From Roseitalea sp. (GTDB lineage Bacteria > Pseudomonadota > Alphaproteobacteria > Rhizobiales > Rhizobiaceae), in NCBI GenBank assembly GCA_017642895.1, contig JAEPON010000008.1, positions 1 to 64,000 on the forward strand: a stretch of DNA of 64,000 bases, read 5' to 3'. Below the pieces are notes generated by a model. It was given only the letters and a program-made list of their open reading frames with translations, did not search any database and was not told the DNA's origin. Below, in pieces: positions 25,374 to 34,423 of the stretch (within the stretch, counting starts at the first letter, position 1; the number at the start of each line of letters is the position of its first letter). Made by a program: the position numbers and the translations under genes.

Positions 25374-26876
25374 ATGGACGCATTCGGTCTTGCTCTCAGC
25401 CTGGTCTTCAACGCCGATACTCTGATCGTCATCGTTTTGGCATCAGCGTTCGGCTTGTTCGTTGGCGCGATGCCGGGCCTGACCGCGACCATGGCGACCG
25501 CGCTCCTTGTCCCGATCACCTTCTACATGGACCCGATCCCGGCGATCGCCGCGATCATCTCGTGCACGGCCATGGCAATCACCGCCGGCGACATCCCCGG
25601 CGCGCTGCTGCGCATTCCCGGAACGCCAGCATCGGCAGCCTATGTCGAGGACGCGCACGGGTTGACGCGTCAAGGCAAGGCTGGTCTCGCCATCGGTATC
25701 AGCATTTGCGCGGCCGCTCTTGGCGGATTGTTCGGCTTCGCCGTCTTGATGTCGGCCGCGCCGATGCTTGCCCGTTTCGCGCTGAACTTTTCAAGCTTCG
25801 AGTATTTTTGGCTGTCGCTGCTGGGTTTGAGTTGCGCCGTGATCGTCTCGCGCGGTGGTGTTGCCAAGGGTATGCTGTCTCTGCTGCTGGGCCTGTTCAT
25901 CGCCCAGATCGGGCTCGACCCGCTGATGGGCCAGCCGCGCTTCACGTTCGGATTTGCAGAGCTTGCAGGCGGCATCAGCTTCATCCCGGCCATGATCGGC
26001 ATGTTCGCGCTGGCCGAGATCCTACGCAACGGGCGCGCCGGCCTGCAGATCGTGCCGCAGATCAAGGTCGCCACCCCCTTTGCCGGTGTTGGCGCCGCGC
26101 TGCGCCGATACCGGCTGAACCTGTTGCGCGGTGCGGCGACCGGTTCGGTGATCGGCGCGCTGCCCGGAGTTGGCGGCGATCTAGGCGCGTGGATCACCTA
26201 TTCGATTGCCAAACGCACCTCGAAGACACCCGAAAAGTTCGGCACCGGGCACCCTGAAGGTCTCGTCGAGGCTGGCGCGACCAACAATGCCGCCCTGTCA
26301 TCGTCCTGGATACCAGCCATGGTGTTCGGCATCCCGGGCGACGCGGTGACCGCGGTTGCGGTCGGCGTCCTGTTCATGAAGGGCATGGAACCCGGCCCAC
26401 AATTGCTGACCGTCAACCCCCACAATTTCTATGCGGTTCTGCTGGTGTTCGTCTTGGCCAATTTGCTGCTCATTCCGTTTGGCTATCTGGCAGCAAAGGT
26501 CGCGCGTTACATCTTCGAGGTGCCGCCCAGCTATCTGAACGCGGCCATCCTGCTGTTCTGCGTGGTCGGTTCCTATGCGATCAACAACACGATGTTTGGC
26601 GTTCTCGTGATGCTCATACTGGGCGTGCTGGCTTACATCCTGCAATCGCGCGACTTTGCAATCGCGCCGATTATTCTTGGCATCGTGCTGGGACCGCTGG
26701 TCGAGCAGAGTTTCACGACTTCGATGACCATCGCCCGCGGCGATCCGCTGGGATTTTTCGAACGCCCCATCGCTGCGACGCTCGGCGCCGTGACAGTCCT
26801 GATCTGGCTTGCCGTCATGGTGAGGGCAGCATATGGGGCATGGCATCTGCGAATGAGTCAGACGCACAACCAATAG
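25374..26876 (+). CDS. tctA: Tripartite tricarboxylate transporter permease TctA
   Basis: Large membrane subunit, 500 residues with about 11 segments. The family signatures FGLFVGAMPGLTATMATALLVP in the first 50 residues and a repeated GALPGVGGDLGAWITYSIAKR at about 260-280 are clear; GIPGDAVTAVAVGVLFMKG follows. Driven by proton or sodium gradients, it imports the TctC-bound acid. Confidence 0.93.
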   Translation: MDAFGLALSLVFNADTLIVIVLASAFGLFVGAMPGLTATMATALLVPITFYMDPIPAIAAIISCTAMAITAGDIPGALLRIPGTPASAAYVEDAHGLTRQGKAGLAIGISICAAALGGLFGFAVLMSAAPMLARFALNFSSFEYFWLSLLGLSCAVIVSRGGVAKGMLSLLLGLFIAQIGLDPLMGQPRFTFGFAELAGGISFIPAMIGMFALAEILRNGRAGLQIVPQIKVATPFAGVGAALRRYRLNLLRGAATGSVIGALPGVGGDLGAWITYSIAKRTSKTPEKFGTGHPEGLVEAGATNNAALSSSWIPAMVFGIPGDAVTAVAVGVLFMKGMEPGPQLLTVNPHNFYAVLLVFVLANLLLIPFGYLAAKVARYIFEVPPSYLNAAILLFCVVGSYAINNTMFGVLVMLILGVLAYILQSRDFAIAPIILGIVLGPLVEQSFTTSMTIARGDPLGFFERPIAATLGAVTVLIWLAVMVRAAYGAWHLRMSQTHNQ

Positions 26877-26901
26877 CGGCATAGCAGCCTTCATGCCGCT
26901 A
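26874..26901. terminator. Stem-loop at the end of tctA
   Basis: A 9-bp stem TAGCGGCAT / ATGCCGCTA around a 10-base loop, beginning in the tctA stop codon. It is followed by CAAAAAAG rather than a T run, so termination is plausible but not proved. Confidence 0.35.
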
Positions 26902-27172
26902 CAAAAAAGTATTGCTGACATCGTTGTTCGCGAAACCCCGCTTTGAACCTGCGAGTTGGCGGTCGTGAGCTCAATCCGGCCAGGTTCGACAACCCGTCGA
27001 GCCGCACTTCAACGATCGCCTGCACCAAAGCTGTTTCGCACCGGCCGCTGAAACAGTGCCGGAACTCTCGTCGGACTTTTGCGCATTTTCGTGGCGCATG
27101 GCGCCGTTTGTTGCCTTGCTGTTTATGGATGCGTCCGCTAGAAGGCGCGCGAAACCCTTGTGTTTCAAGGGC
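26902..27172. other. Non-coding stretch before tRNA-Pro
   Basis: About 270 bases between the tctA stem-loop and the tRNA. Frames crossing it are shadows that also read through the tRNA. Nothing identifiable was found apart from the likely tRNA promoter region. Confidence 0.4.
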
Positions 27173-27249
27173 CGGAGTGTAGCGCAGCCTGGTAGCGCAC
27201 CTCGTTCGGGACGAGGGGGTCGCAGGTTCAAATCCTGCCACTCCGACCA
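27173..27249 (+). tRNA. tRNA-Pro (anticodon CGG)
   Basis: A complete 77-nt cloverleaf with encoded CCA: acceptor CGGAGTG pairs with CACTCCG, anticodon stem CCTCG/CGAGG encloses the loop TTCGGGA with anticodon CGG, and the T arm contains GGTTCAAATCC. It marks the border between the accessory catabolic clusters on its left and core genes on its right. Confidence 0.95.
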
Positions 27250-27379
27250 ATTTCCAGCCGAGATGGATGGAATGGGCGCCGCGCGCGCAGACACCGGCGA
27301 TTGCCGGTTGCCGCCGCCCCCATTTTGCGTCTATCCCGGAGGCGACCAGCATCACGCCAATCCATCCTTCGGAGCTGCC

Positions 27380-28894
27380 ATGAAACCCGTCGCGGACCTG
27401 ACCCCCAACACGTTCGCCTTCGAGACGACGCCGCTCGTCAAGCCGACCGGTTTTCGCGAATATGATGCCCGCTGGTGGTTCGGTCATCCATCGTCCGACA
27501 AGGCGCCGGAAATCAATTTGATGGGCATCCAGGCGCTCGGCATGGGGCTCGGCACGCTGATCCGCCGCCGCGGTGCCGGCCCGAAGATCGTCGTCGGCCA
27601 CGATTTCCGCGGCTATTCCTTGACGATCAAGCTGGCGCTGACACAAGGGCTGATGGCCGCCGGCGCCCAAGTCAGGGATGTCGGCCTGGCCCTGTCGCCG
27701 ATGGCCTATTTTGCCCAGTTCGCGCTGGACGTGCCGTCGGTCGCGATGGTCACCGCCTCACACAATGAAAATGGCTGGACCGGCGTCAAGATGGGCTGCG
27801 ATCGCCCGCTCACATTCGGGCCAGAGGAAATGGGCCAGTTGCGCGACATCGTGCTTGGCGGCGATTTCGACCTGACGGGCGGCGGCGCCTATGAATTTGT
27901 CGAAGGGTTTCGGCAGACCTTCATCGACGATCTCGTCGACGGGCACAGGATCTCCCGCAAGCTCAAGGTGGTGGCGGCCTGCGGCAACGGGACGGCCGGC
28001 GCGTTTGCGCCCGAGGCGCTCGAACGGATCGGCTGTGAGGTGATCCCGCTCGACGTCGAACTCGACCACACCTTCCCGCGCTACAATCCCAATCCCGAAG
28101 ATATGGAGATGCTGCACGCCATACGCGATGCGGTGCTCGAGCATGGCGCCGATGTCGGGCTTGGTTTTGACGGAGATGGCGACCGCTGCGGCGTGGTCGA
28201 CAATGAAGGCAATGAGATCTTCGCCGACAAGGTGGGCGTGATGCTGGCCCGCGATATCTCCGCCCAGCACGAAAACAGCGTCTTCGTCGCCGATGTCAAA
28301 TCGACCGGGCTTTATGCGACCGATCCGGTGCTGAAGGAGCAGGGCGCCAAGACGGATTATTGGAAGACCGGACACTCCTACATCAAGCGCCGGGTGACCG
28401 AACTGGGCGCCATCGCCGGGTTCGAAAAGTCGGGCCATTTCTTCTTCGGTCCGCCGATCGGCCGGGGCTATGATGACGGCATCGTCACCGCGATCGCCGT
28501 GTGCGAGATGCTCGACCGCAATCCCGAAAAATCGATGGCCGATCTCTACCGCGCGCTGCCGCTCACCTTCGGCTCACCGACCATGTCGCCCCATTGCGAC
28601 GATGAGGTGAAGTATGATGTGATCGACCGCGTGGTAAAGCGGTTCGAAAAGATGCAGGCCGACGGCGAAGAGGTGGCGGGGCACCCGATTGCCGATCTGG
28701 TCACGGTCAACGGCGTGCGGGTCGTGGCCGAAGACGGCACATGGGGGCTGGTCCGCGCATCGTCCAACAAGCCCGAACTGGTCGTCGTCGTCGAAAGCCC
28801 GGTGTCCGAGCAGCGCAAGATCGACATGTTCCACGCGGTCGATGCGGTGTTGCGCGAGAACCCGGAAGTCGGCGCGTACAACCAGACCCTGTGA
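27380..28894 (+). CDS. Phosphomannomutase/phosphoglucomutase
   Basis: Alpha-D-phosphohexomutase of 504 residues, interconverting hexose 1- and 6-phosphates for envelope polysaccharide precursors. The catalytic phosphoserine loop [16 protein letters not shown], the magnesium loop [15 protein letters not shown], the sugar-binding [10 protein letters not shown] and the C-terminal phosphate-binding [11 protein letters not shown] are all present. ATG at 27380 has GGAG upstream; the open frame reaches back through the tRNA, which cannot be coding. It ends back to back with the DUF3750 gene. Confidence 0.92.
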   Translation: MKPVADLTPNTFAFETTPLVKPTGFREYDARWWFGHPSSDKAPEINLMGIQALGMGLGTLIRRRGAGPKIVVGHDFRGYSLTIKLALTQGLMAAGAQVRDVGLALSPMAYFAQFALDVPSVAMVTASHNENGWTGVKMGCDRPLTFGPEEMGQLRDIVLGGDFDLTGGGAYEFVEGFRQTFIDDLVDGHRISRKLKVVAACGNGTAGAFAPEALERIGCEVIPLDVELDHTFPRYNPNPEDMEMLHAIRDAVLEHGADVGLGFDGDGDRCGVVDNEGNEIFADKVGVMLARDISAQHENSVFVADVKSTGLYATDPVLKEQGAKTDYWKTGHSYIKRRVTELGAIAGFEKSGHFFFGPPIGRGYDDGIVTAIAVCEMLDRNPEKSMADLYRALPLTFGSPTMSPHCDDEVKYDVIDRVVKRFEKMQADGEEVAGHPIADLVTVNGVRVVAEDGTWGLVRASSNKPELVVVVESPVSEQRKIDMFHAVDAVLRENPEVGAYNQTL

Positions 28895-29629
28895 TCAGCG
28901 TGGCAGGCCGATGCGGCCGATGCCCGGCAGCTTGAGCGCCGGGCGCATGACATCGATGCCGATCGCCTGGCCCAGAAGGTGGACCTCGAACCCCGAGCGC
29001 AGGCCCGCCGAAAGCCCGGCCAGGCCATGCAGCGACATCTGCACGTCCAGTGCGTCGCGATCGACTGCGGCGCGTGGGCCCGAACCCAGATAATCGCGTC
29101 CCACCGCGTGCGGCGGCAGCACCGCGCCGATCTCGGGCACCGCGCGCAACACATGGGCAACGAACGTGTTCGAGTTCGGCCCCGGCCACATGCGATAATC
29201 ATCGCGCCCGGCATGGGGATAGCGCGCGATGGCCGCCTCGATGGCCGGTATGAGCCGCGCCGCTGCATCGCCACGCATCGCACGAATGACGAAGGGCCGG
29301 TTGGAATACCAACGCGCATCGGCCGCATAGGCATTGCGGCGAACCGGCATGCCCCAGCCCACCTTGTCATAGCGCGTATAGGATGTGTCGCTGGCCCGCT
29401 TGTAGACGAGCCAGCTATGCACGGACAAAGCGCCCTTGAGCCCACCCGTGCGCGCCGCCATCACATAGATCGACGCTTCGGCGTTGTGTGCCGGATCGGG
29501 CAGTGTGCCTGTGCCCGACCAGTCCGCCTCACGCCAGCTTTGCGGGCGGTCCACGGTCAGCCACCAGGCCGTGGCGGTGCCGATCGGCAGGAAGAAAAGA
29601 AGCGTCAGGCTGGCAAGGAAAATGCGCAT
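28895..29629 (-). CDS. DUF3750 domain-containing protein
   Basis: A probable exported or membrane-anchored protein of about 244 residues. An N-terminal hydrophobic segment (RIFLASLTLLFFLPIGTATA) is followed by the DUF3750 core: HSWLVYKRASDTSYTRYDKVGWG, VRRNAYAADARWYSNRP and YRMWPGPNSNTFVAHVLRAVPE. The conserved WPGPNSNTF block recalls a papain-like or amidase-like site, but no function is established. ATG at 29629 is used; ATG at 29644 is an alternative. Confidence 0.8.
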   Translation of the reverse strand: MRIFLASLTLLFFLPIGTATAWWLTVDRPQSWREADWSGTGTLPDPAHNAEASIYVMAARTGGLKGALSVHSWLVYKRASDTSYTRYDKVGWGMPVRRNAYAADARWYSNRPFVIRAMRGDAAARLIPAIEAAIARYPHAGRDDYRMWPGPNSNTFVAHVLRAVPEIGAVLPPHAVGRDYLGSGPRAAVDRDALDVQMSLHGLAGLSAGLRSGFEVHLLGQAIGIDVMRPALKLPGIGRIGLPR

Positions 29630-29717
29630 CGGGTTCTTGTGCATGGTGCTTTGCGGGCATAGTGCGCGGCAATGGGGTGAAATTGCGGTGGCGCAGGTAG
29701 CGTCCCCGGGAGGGAAA

Positions 29718-30722
29718 ATGGCCAATCCGGTGATCGCGGAGGTCACGCGTGGTAGCCGCATCGAAAGCATCCATCGCGGGCGCGTCGTCGCCGTCGACGC
29801 CGATGGCCGCGTCGTGTTTGCGGCCGGCGATGTCGAGATGCCGGTCTATCCGCGTTCGGCGCTCAAACTGATGCAGGCCCTGCCGCTTGTCGAAAGCGGC
29901 GCCGCTGACGCGTTCGGCTTGGGCAAGCGGGAACTGGCGTTTGCCGGCGCGTCGCATTCGTCAGAGCCGGTCCATGTCGAGACGGCCCGCACGATGTTGT
30001 CGAAAGCAGGGCTGACCCAGGACGATCTGCAGTGTGGCGCCCATTGGCCCTTGTTCGGGTCTGACGCGATGGTGAAGCTGGCTCGGTCCGGCGACGCGCC
30101 GACCCGCGCGCACAACAATTGCTCGGGCAAGCATGCCGGCTTTCTGTGCACTTGCGTTCACCAGGGGATCGACACGGGCGACTATCTTGCGGACGAAAAC
30201 GACGTGCAGCGGCAGGTGCGCACGACCATCGAGCAATTGACGGGCGCAACACTCGACGCCGACCGGTGCGGCCTCGACGGCTGCTCGGCGCCCACCTATG
30301 CGCTGCCGCTTGTCGCATTTGCGCGCGGCTTTGCGCGGCTTGCGGCCGGCAACGGGCTGGAGGCGGCACGCGCCAGGGCGGCGCGGCGGCTGATCGAGGC
30401 CGGCATGGCCGAACCGTTCATGGTTGCGGGCACCGGGCGGTTCTGCACCGGTCTGATGGCTGCCTGCGCCGGCCGGGTCTATGTCAAGACCGGTGCGGAG
30501 GGCGTCTATGTGGGCGCCATTCCCGAGGAAGGCATCGCGCTGGCGCTCAAATGCGATGATGGCGCGACACGGGCGGCGGAGGTTGCAATCGCAGCCGCAC
30601 TCATCCAGGCGCTCGGGCCGGTTCATGATCTGGCGCCAACGATCGCGCCCTTTGCAGAACGGCCGGTGCACGACTGGAACGGCACGCCGGTGGGAGAATT
30701 GCGTGCGGTCGAGCCGGGTTGA
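29718..30722 (+). CDS. Asparaginase (Rhizobium etli type, PF06089)
   Basis: Protein of 334 residues of the thermolabile rhizobial asparaginase family, unrelated to the E. coli enzymes. Family segments are VYPRSALKLMQALPLVESGAAD, FAGASHSSEPVHV, HNNCSGKHAGFLCTC and RCGLDGCSAPTYALPL, with the serine-lysine pair in YPRSALK and the cysteines proposed to bind zinc. ATG at 29718 follows GGGAGGG; the longer frame has no support. It hydrolyses L-asparagine to aspartate and ammonia. The stop is immediately adjacent to that of the convergent gene. Confidence 0.88.
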   Translation: MANPVIAEVTRGSRIESIHRGRVVAVDADGRVVFAAGDVEMPVYPRSALKLMQALPLVESGAADAFGLGKRELAFAGASHSSEPVHVETARTMLSKAGLTQDDLQCGAHWPLFGSDAMVKLARSGDAPTRAHNNCSGKHAGFLCTCVHQGIDTGDYLADENDVQRQVRTTIEQLTGATLDADRCGLDGCSAPTYALPLVAFARGFARLAAGNGLEAARARAARRLIEAGMAEPFMVAGTGRFCTGLMAACAGRVYVKTGAEGVYVGAIPEEGIALALKCDDGATRAAEVAIAAALIQALGPVHDLAPTIAPFAERPVHDWNGTPVGELRAVEPG

Positions 30723-32096
30723 TCAGGCAAGCCGGTTGTCGGCGAGCACGATGTTCGACGGCACGCCGCGCCGTGCCCCCAGAAGCTCGCCCGTTGTCAA
30801 TTCCGCCCAGCGATGGGCGCGGATCGCGCCTTGCCGCGCGCCGATCACATTGGCGCTGACCAGCACAGTCCCCGCGCCGGGCGCCTCGGAGATACCGATG
30901 CCCACTTGCGCATCCCGAATGACGTTCGATGACAAGACACAATCGCGCAGATAGGGCCCCCATCCCGCATTGATGCCAAAGCGGGCCGTGCCCTCGATCA
31001 TATTGCCGGTCACGGTGGTATCGGCCTCCACCGCGATACCAGTGCCGAAGCCGGGCGCATCGGGTGTGTAGGGCCCGATGGCAACGATGTTGCGGATGAT
31101 GTTGCCCGAAACGGTTGCCGCCCGCCCGCCATTGTTGAAGTTGGTCACCGAGATACCGTTGGCCGCGCCATCGATGAAGTTGCGCGCGACAATGGCATTT
31201 TCGAACCCGAACTCGGAGTAGATCGCCGTTTCGCCGATCGCGCGGCAATTGTTGTCGATGATCTGAAGGTTCCGTGCCGCATTGCCGCGAACGGCCGAAA
31301 AGGCGGCACCTTCGATCCGGTTGCCGCTGACGAGCACATTGTCGGTCCTGAACAGGTTGATCGCATTGCCCCACTGGCCGGTGCCGCCGCTGACCGCGCC
31401 GATATTGGTGATGCGGTTGCCGACGATCATCGTGCCGTCATCGCCTTCGCTCCAGCGATGGATGATGATGCCGCCATCGGCGCAGGCATCGACCCGGTTG
31501 TCGCGCACCGTCAGGCCCGTGCTCTCGACCGCATAGATGCCGAAGCGCGCCGCGCCCGAAATGGCGCAATCGGCAACGCGGCCGCCACAGCGTTCAAGAT
31601 GAATGCCGTCCTGTCCGGCCCCGCGGATCGTCAGGTCTTCCAAAGTGGTATCGAGTATGCCGCGCAGGTCGATCAGCCCGTCCACCCCGGCGCCGGTCCA
31701 GCGGTTGACCCCGTCGATGACGAGGCCCGAAAGGCGCACCTGACGCAGGTCGCGACCCGACAGGAAATGCCCGTCGCCGCCATAGACCAGTTCCGTGCGT
31801 CCCGGCACGCCGGAAATCAGCGCGCCGTCAGGCAGCTTGATGTTCGAGATCACATAGGTGCCGGCGGGCAGGAACACCGGAATGCCGCGCCGCGCGGTCT
31901 CGTCCAGCATGCGCTGGAAGGCCGCCGACTGGTTGTCGAGCGCGCCGGGCCGCACATCATAGTCGAGCGCGCTGACCGACCCGCGCAGCTCGGCCAGCGT
32001 GAAGGCCGGCTGGCGCGATTGTGCCAAAGCGGGACGGCTCGTCGCCAGCGCGGCCAGGCCCGTGCCAAAATGGGTCAGAAACCGGCGTCTGTGCAT
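30723..32096 (-). CDS. TIGR03808-family Tat-exported repetitive protein
   Basis: A 457-residue secreted protein. The N-terminus MHRRRFLTHFGTGLAAL is a twin-arginine signal with a cleavage site near ALAQSRQ. The rest is a parallel beta-helix made of short right-handed repeats rich in N, G, D and V (for example SGLVIDGVNRW and VRDNRVDACADGGIIIHRW), similar to pectate-lyase-like folds. TIGR03808 proteins are typical of Hyphomicrobiales and have no proven function; polysaccharide binding or cleavage is possible. Confidence 0.85.
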   Translation of the reverse strand: MHRRRFLTHFGTGLAALATSRPALAQSRQPAFTLAELRGSVSALDYDVRPGALDNQSAAFQRMLDETARRGIPVFLPAGTYVISNIKLPDGALISGVPGRTELVYGGDGHFLSGRDLRQVRLSGLVIDGVNRWTGAGVDGLIDLRGILDTTLEDLTIRGAGQDGIHLERCGGRVADCAISGAARFGIYAVESTGLTVRDNRVDACADGGIIIHRWSEGDDGTMIVGNRITNIGAVSGGTGQWGNAINLFRTDNVLVSGNRIEGAAFSAVRGNAARNLQIIDNNCRAIGETAIYSEFGFENAIVARNFIDGAANGISVTNFNNGGRAATVSGNIIRNIVAIGPYTPDAPGFGTGIAVEADTTVTGNMIEGTARFGINAGWGPYLRDCVLSSNVIRDAQVGIGISEAPGAGTVLVSANVIGARQGAIRAHRWAELTTGELLGARRGVPSNIVLADNRLA

Positions 32097-32137
32097 GCCT
32101 GTCCTCCGTTGCGGGGATCAGGTGCACGCGCGATGCC

Positions 32138-32170
32138 AAAACGCCCCGGCACGGCTGTCCGGGGCGTTTT
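32138..32170 (-). terminator. Rho-independent terminator
   Basis: A 12-bp perfect stem AAAACGCCCCGG / CCGGGGCGTTTT with a 9-base loop. It ends the transcript of the minus-strand gene at 32187-32555 with a TTTT tail inside the stem. Confidence 0.75.
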
Positions 32171-32186
32171 CAGCGTTGCCTTGATG

Positions 32187-32555
32187 TCAGACGAATTGGC
32201 TGAGGCCCGGGATCGCGTTGATGACCTCATCGACCGGCCCGTCGCCGGCCTGTTCCTTGGCATAGGAGATCGTCTCCTTGGAAATGCCGGAGATTTCGCC
32301 CATGCCGAGCCCGAGGCCCATCAGCGACGAGCCAAGGCCCATCACGCCGCCGCCCATCATGCCGCCAAGCATGCCACCGCCGCCATCGGCATTGTCGATC
32401 AGATCCTGCGCGCCGGGCATCGCGGCCAGCATCTCGGCGATCTTGTCCTGCGGGCCTTCCTTTTGAAGAAAGCCGAGGATCATGCCGACGGCGCTCTGCG
32501 CCTTGCCGGCGTCGATGCCGACGCTGTCCGTGATGCGGGAAATCAGGTCTTCCAT
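32187..32555 (-). CDS. Small glycine-rich protein, DUF2780-like
   Basis: A 122-residue protein. The N-terminal half (MEDLISRITDSVGIDAGKA, then ILGFLQKEGPQDKIAEML) forms helices resembling DUF2780/DUF2267-type proteins; the middle is a glycine- and methionine-rich stretch (GGGGMLGGMMGGGVMG) that could associate with membranes; the end VDEVINAIPGLSQFV repeats the helical pattern. ATG at 32555 is set by GGAGG upstream. Function unknown. Confidence 0.7.
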   Translation of the reverse strand: MEDLISRITDSVGIDAGKAQSAVGMILGFLQKEGPQDKIAEMLAAMPGAQDLIDNADGGGGMLGGMMGGGVMGLGSSLMGLGLGMGEISGISKETISYAKEQAGDGPVDEVINAIPGLSQFV

Positions 32556-32718
32556 GGGTGCCTCCAGGCGAAAAATTTTGACGTTTACGTCATAGGCAGA
32601 ACGGCGAACGCAATTCAAGGGCGCAGCAGCCATTACGCGAAATTCACCCGACGCCATTGTCCGGTGCCGGACCGCCAACTATAGCAGGGCAGGGGACGCA
32701 GCAGACGGGACGCCATCA

Positions 32719-34353
32719 ATGACCGCACCGGACGAGATTTTCGTCGGCACCAGCCGCAAGCCAGATGACAGCATTGAGGCCAAGCAGTTCCTCAAGCTGA
32801 AATATGCCAACCGGCACGGGCTGATCACTGGCGCAACCGGAACGGGAAAGACGGTGACGCTGCAGATTCTGGCCGAGGGCTTTTCCAATGCCGGCGTGCC
32901 GGTCTTCTGCGCCGATGTGAAGGGCGATCTTTCGGGCATCGCCGCCATGGGCGAAGCCAAGGATTTCCTTCTCAACCGGGCCGAGACGATCGGGCTCGAT
33001 CCATACGAGTTCCAGGAGTTCCCGGTGATCTTCTGGGACCTGTTCGGCGAAAAGGGCCATCCGATCCGAACGACCATCTCGGAGATGGGGCCGCTGCTCC
33101 TGTCGCGGCTGATGGATTGTTCCGACAGCCAGGAAGGCGTGATCAACATTGCTTTCCGCATCGCCGACGAGGAAGGGCTTTTGCTGCTGGACCTCAAGGA
33201 CCTGCGGGCGCTTTTGTCCAACATGTCCGAGCGCGCCAAGGAGCTCTCGCACAGATATGGCAGTGTGAACCGCCAGTCGATCGGCGCGATCCAGCGCAAG
33301 CTTCTGGTGCTCGAGCAGCAGCGCGCCGACCTGTTCTTCGGCGAGCCGGCCTTGCGGATCGCCGACATCATGCGCACGACGCCGGACGGGCGCGGCGCGA
33401 TCAACGTGCTGGCCGCCGACCAGTTGATGATGAACCCGCGCCTTTATGCGACGTTCCTGCTCTGGCTGCTGTCGGAACTGTTCGAGGAACTGCCCGAAGT
33501 GGGCGATCCCGACCGGCCGCGCCTGGTCTTTTTCTTCGACGAGGCGCATCTTCTGTTTGACGAGGCGCCGAAGATCCTGGTCGAACGGGTCGAACAGGTG
33601 GTCCGGCTGATCCGGTCCAAGGGCGTCGGCGTCTTCTTTGTCACGCAGAACCCGCTCGATGTGCCCGACACGGTCCTGTCGCAACTGGGTAATCGTATCC
33701 AGCACGCGCTGCGCGCCTATACGCCGCGCGAGCAACGCGCGGTCAAGACCGCCGCCGACACGTTCCGGCCCAACCCCGATTTCGACAGTTTCAAGGTGAT
33801 CACCCAGCTTGGCGTGGGCGAGGCGCTGGTCTCGACGCTTGAAAAGAAGGGCGTGCCCGGCATCGTTCAGCGCACGCTCATCCGCCCGCCTTCCTCGCGT
33901 CTCGGGCCGCTTGAAGACGGCGAGCGCACCGATGTGGTCAAGCAGAGCCCCATCATGGGCCAGTATGATGAAACGCTCGACCGGGATTCGGCCTTTGAAA
34001 TGCTGGCACGCCGCGCCGAGGAAGAGGCCCGCGCCGAAGAGGAGGCCCGCCGGCGCGAGGAAGAGGAAGAGCGCCGCGAGGAGGAAGAGGAGCGGCGCGA
34101 AAGGGAACGCGAGCGCAGTGCCCGGTCGCAATGGCGCCTGCCGGACTATGACGATGATGACGGCTATTCCGGCCGCCGCCGGTCGAGCCGCCGCTCCAAG
34201 TCGCGCAGCCGCCGCAGTTCGGGCCGGCGCCGCAGCTACAAGCGCCAGACCGTCACCGAGGCGGCGGTCAAGTCGGTCGTGCGCAGCGTGTCAACGCAGC
34301 TTGGCCGCGCCATTGCACGGGGCATTCTCGGCGGCATCAAGCGCGGGTTCTGA
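32719..34353 (+). CDS. DUF853/HerA-like ATPase
   Basis: A 544-residue P-loop ATPase of the HerA-FtsK superfamily. Walker A GATGTGKTVTL is at about residues 38-48, Walker B LVFFFDEAHLLFDEAP near 273, and a sensor-like VFFVTQNPLDVPDTV follows. The C-terminal 100 residues are charged, with an E/R-rich coiled coil and then basic S/R repeats ending in a short glycine-rich tail. Family members are widespread in proteobacteria and annotated only as predicted helicase or NTPase. Confidence 0.88.
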   Translation: MTAPDEIFVGTSRKPDDSIEAKQFLKLKYANRHGLITGATGTGKTVTLQILAEGFSNAGVPVFCADVKGDLSGIAAMGEAKDFLLNRAETIGLDPYEFQEFPVIFWDLFGEKGHPIRTTISEMGPLLLSRLMDCSDSQEGVINIAFRIADEEGLLLLDLKDLRALLSNMSERAKELSHRYGSVNRQSIGAIQRKLLVLEQQRADLFFGEPALRIADIMRTTPDGRGAINVLAADQLMMNPRLYATFLLWLLSELFEELPEVGDPDRPRLVFFFDEAHLLFDEAPKILVERVEQVVRLIRSKGVGVFFVTQNPLDVPDTVLSQLGNRIQHALRAYTPREQRAVKTAADTFRPNPDFDSFKVITQLGVGEALVSTLEKKGVPGIVQRTLIRPPSSRLGPLEDGERTDVVKQSPIMGQYDETLDRDSAFEMLARRAEEEARAEEEARRREEEEERREEEEERRERERERSARSQWRLPDYDDDDGYSGRRRSSRRSKSRSRRSSGRRRSYKRQTVTEAAVKSVVRSVSTQLGRAIARGILGGIKRGF

Positions 34354-34377
34354 CAAAAGACCGGGTTTTGAACCAAA

Positions 34378-34398
34378 AAGGGCGCCAGCGGCGCCCTT
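34378..34398. terminator. Bidirectional terminator
   Basis: A 9-bp perfect stem AAGGGCGCC / GGCGCCCTT with an AGC loop between convergent genes. On the minus strand the hairpin ends in a CTTTTTGG tail, so it best serves the L,D-transpeptidase gene. Confidence 0.75.
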
Positions 34399-34423
34399 CG
34401 AATATGGTCTGAAATGACAATTG

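Noticed and set aside
27173..27249. tRNA-Pro as integration site of an island
   Set aside because: No integrase gene and no second copy of the tRNA 3' end occur in the window, and the accessory genes lie on the 5' side.
27056..27379. N-terminal extension of the phosphohexomutase frame
   Set aside because: It reads through the tRNA-Pro gene; the ATG at 27380 with its ribosome-binding site gives the normal family start.
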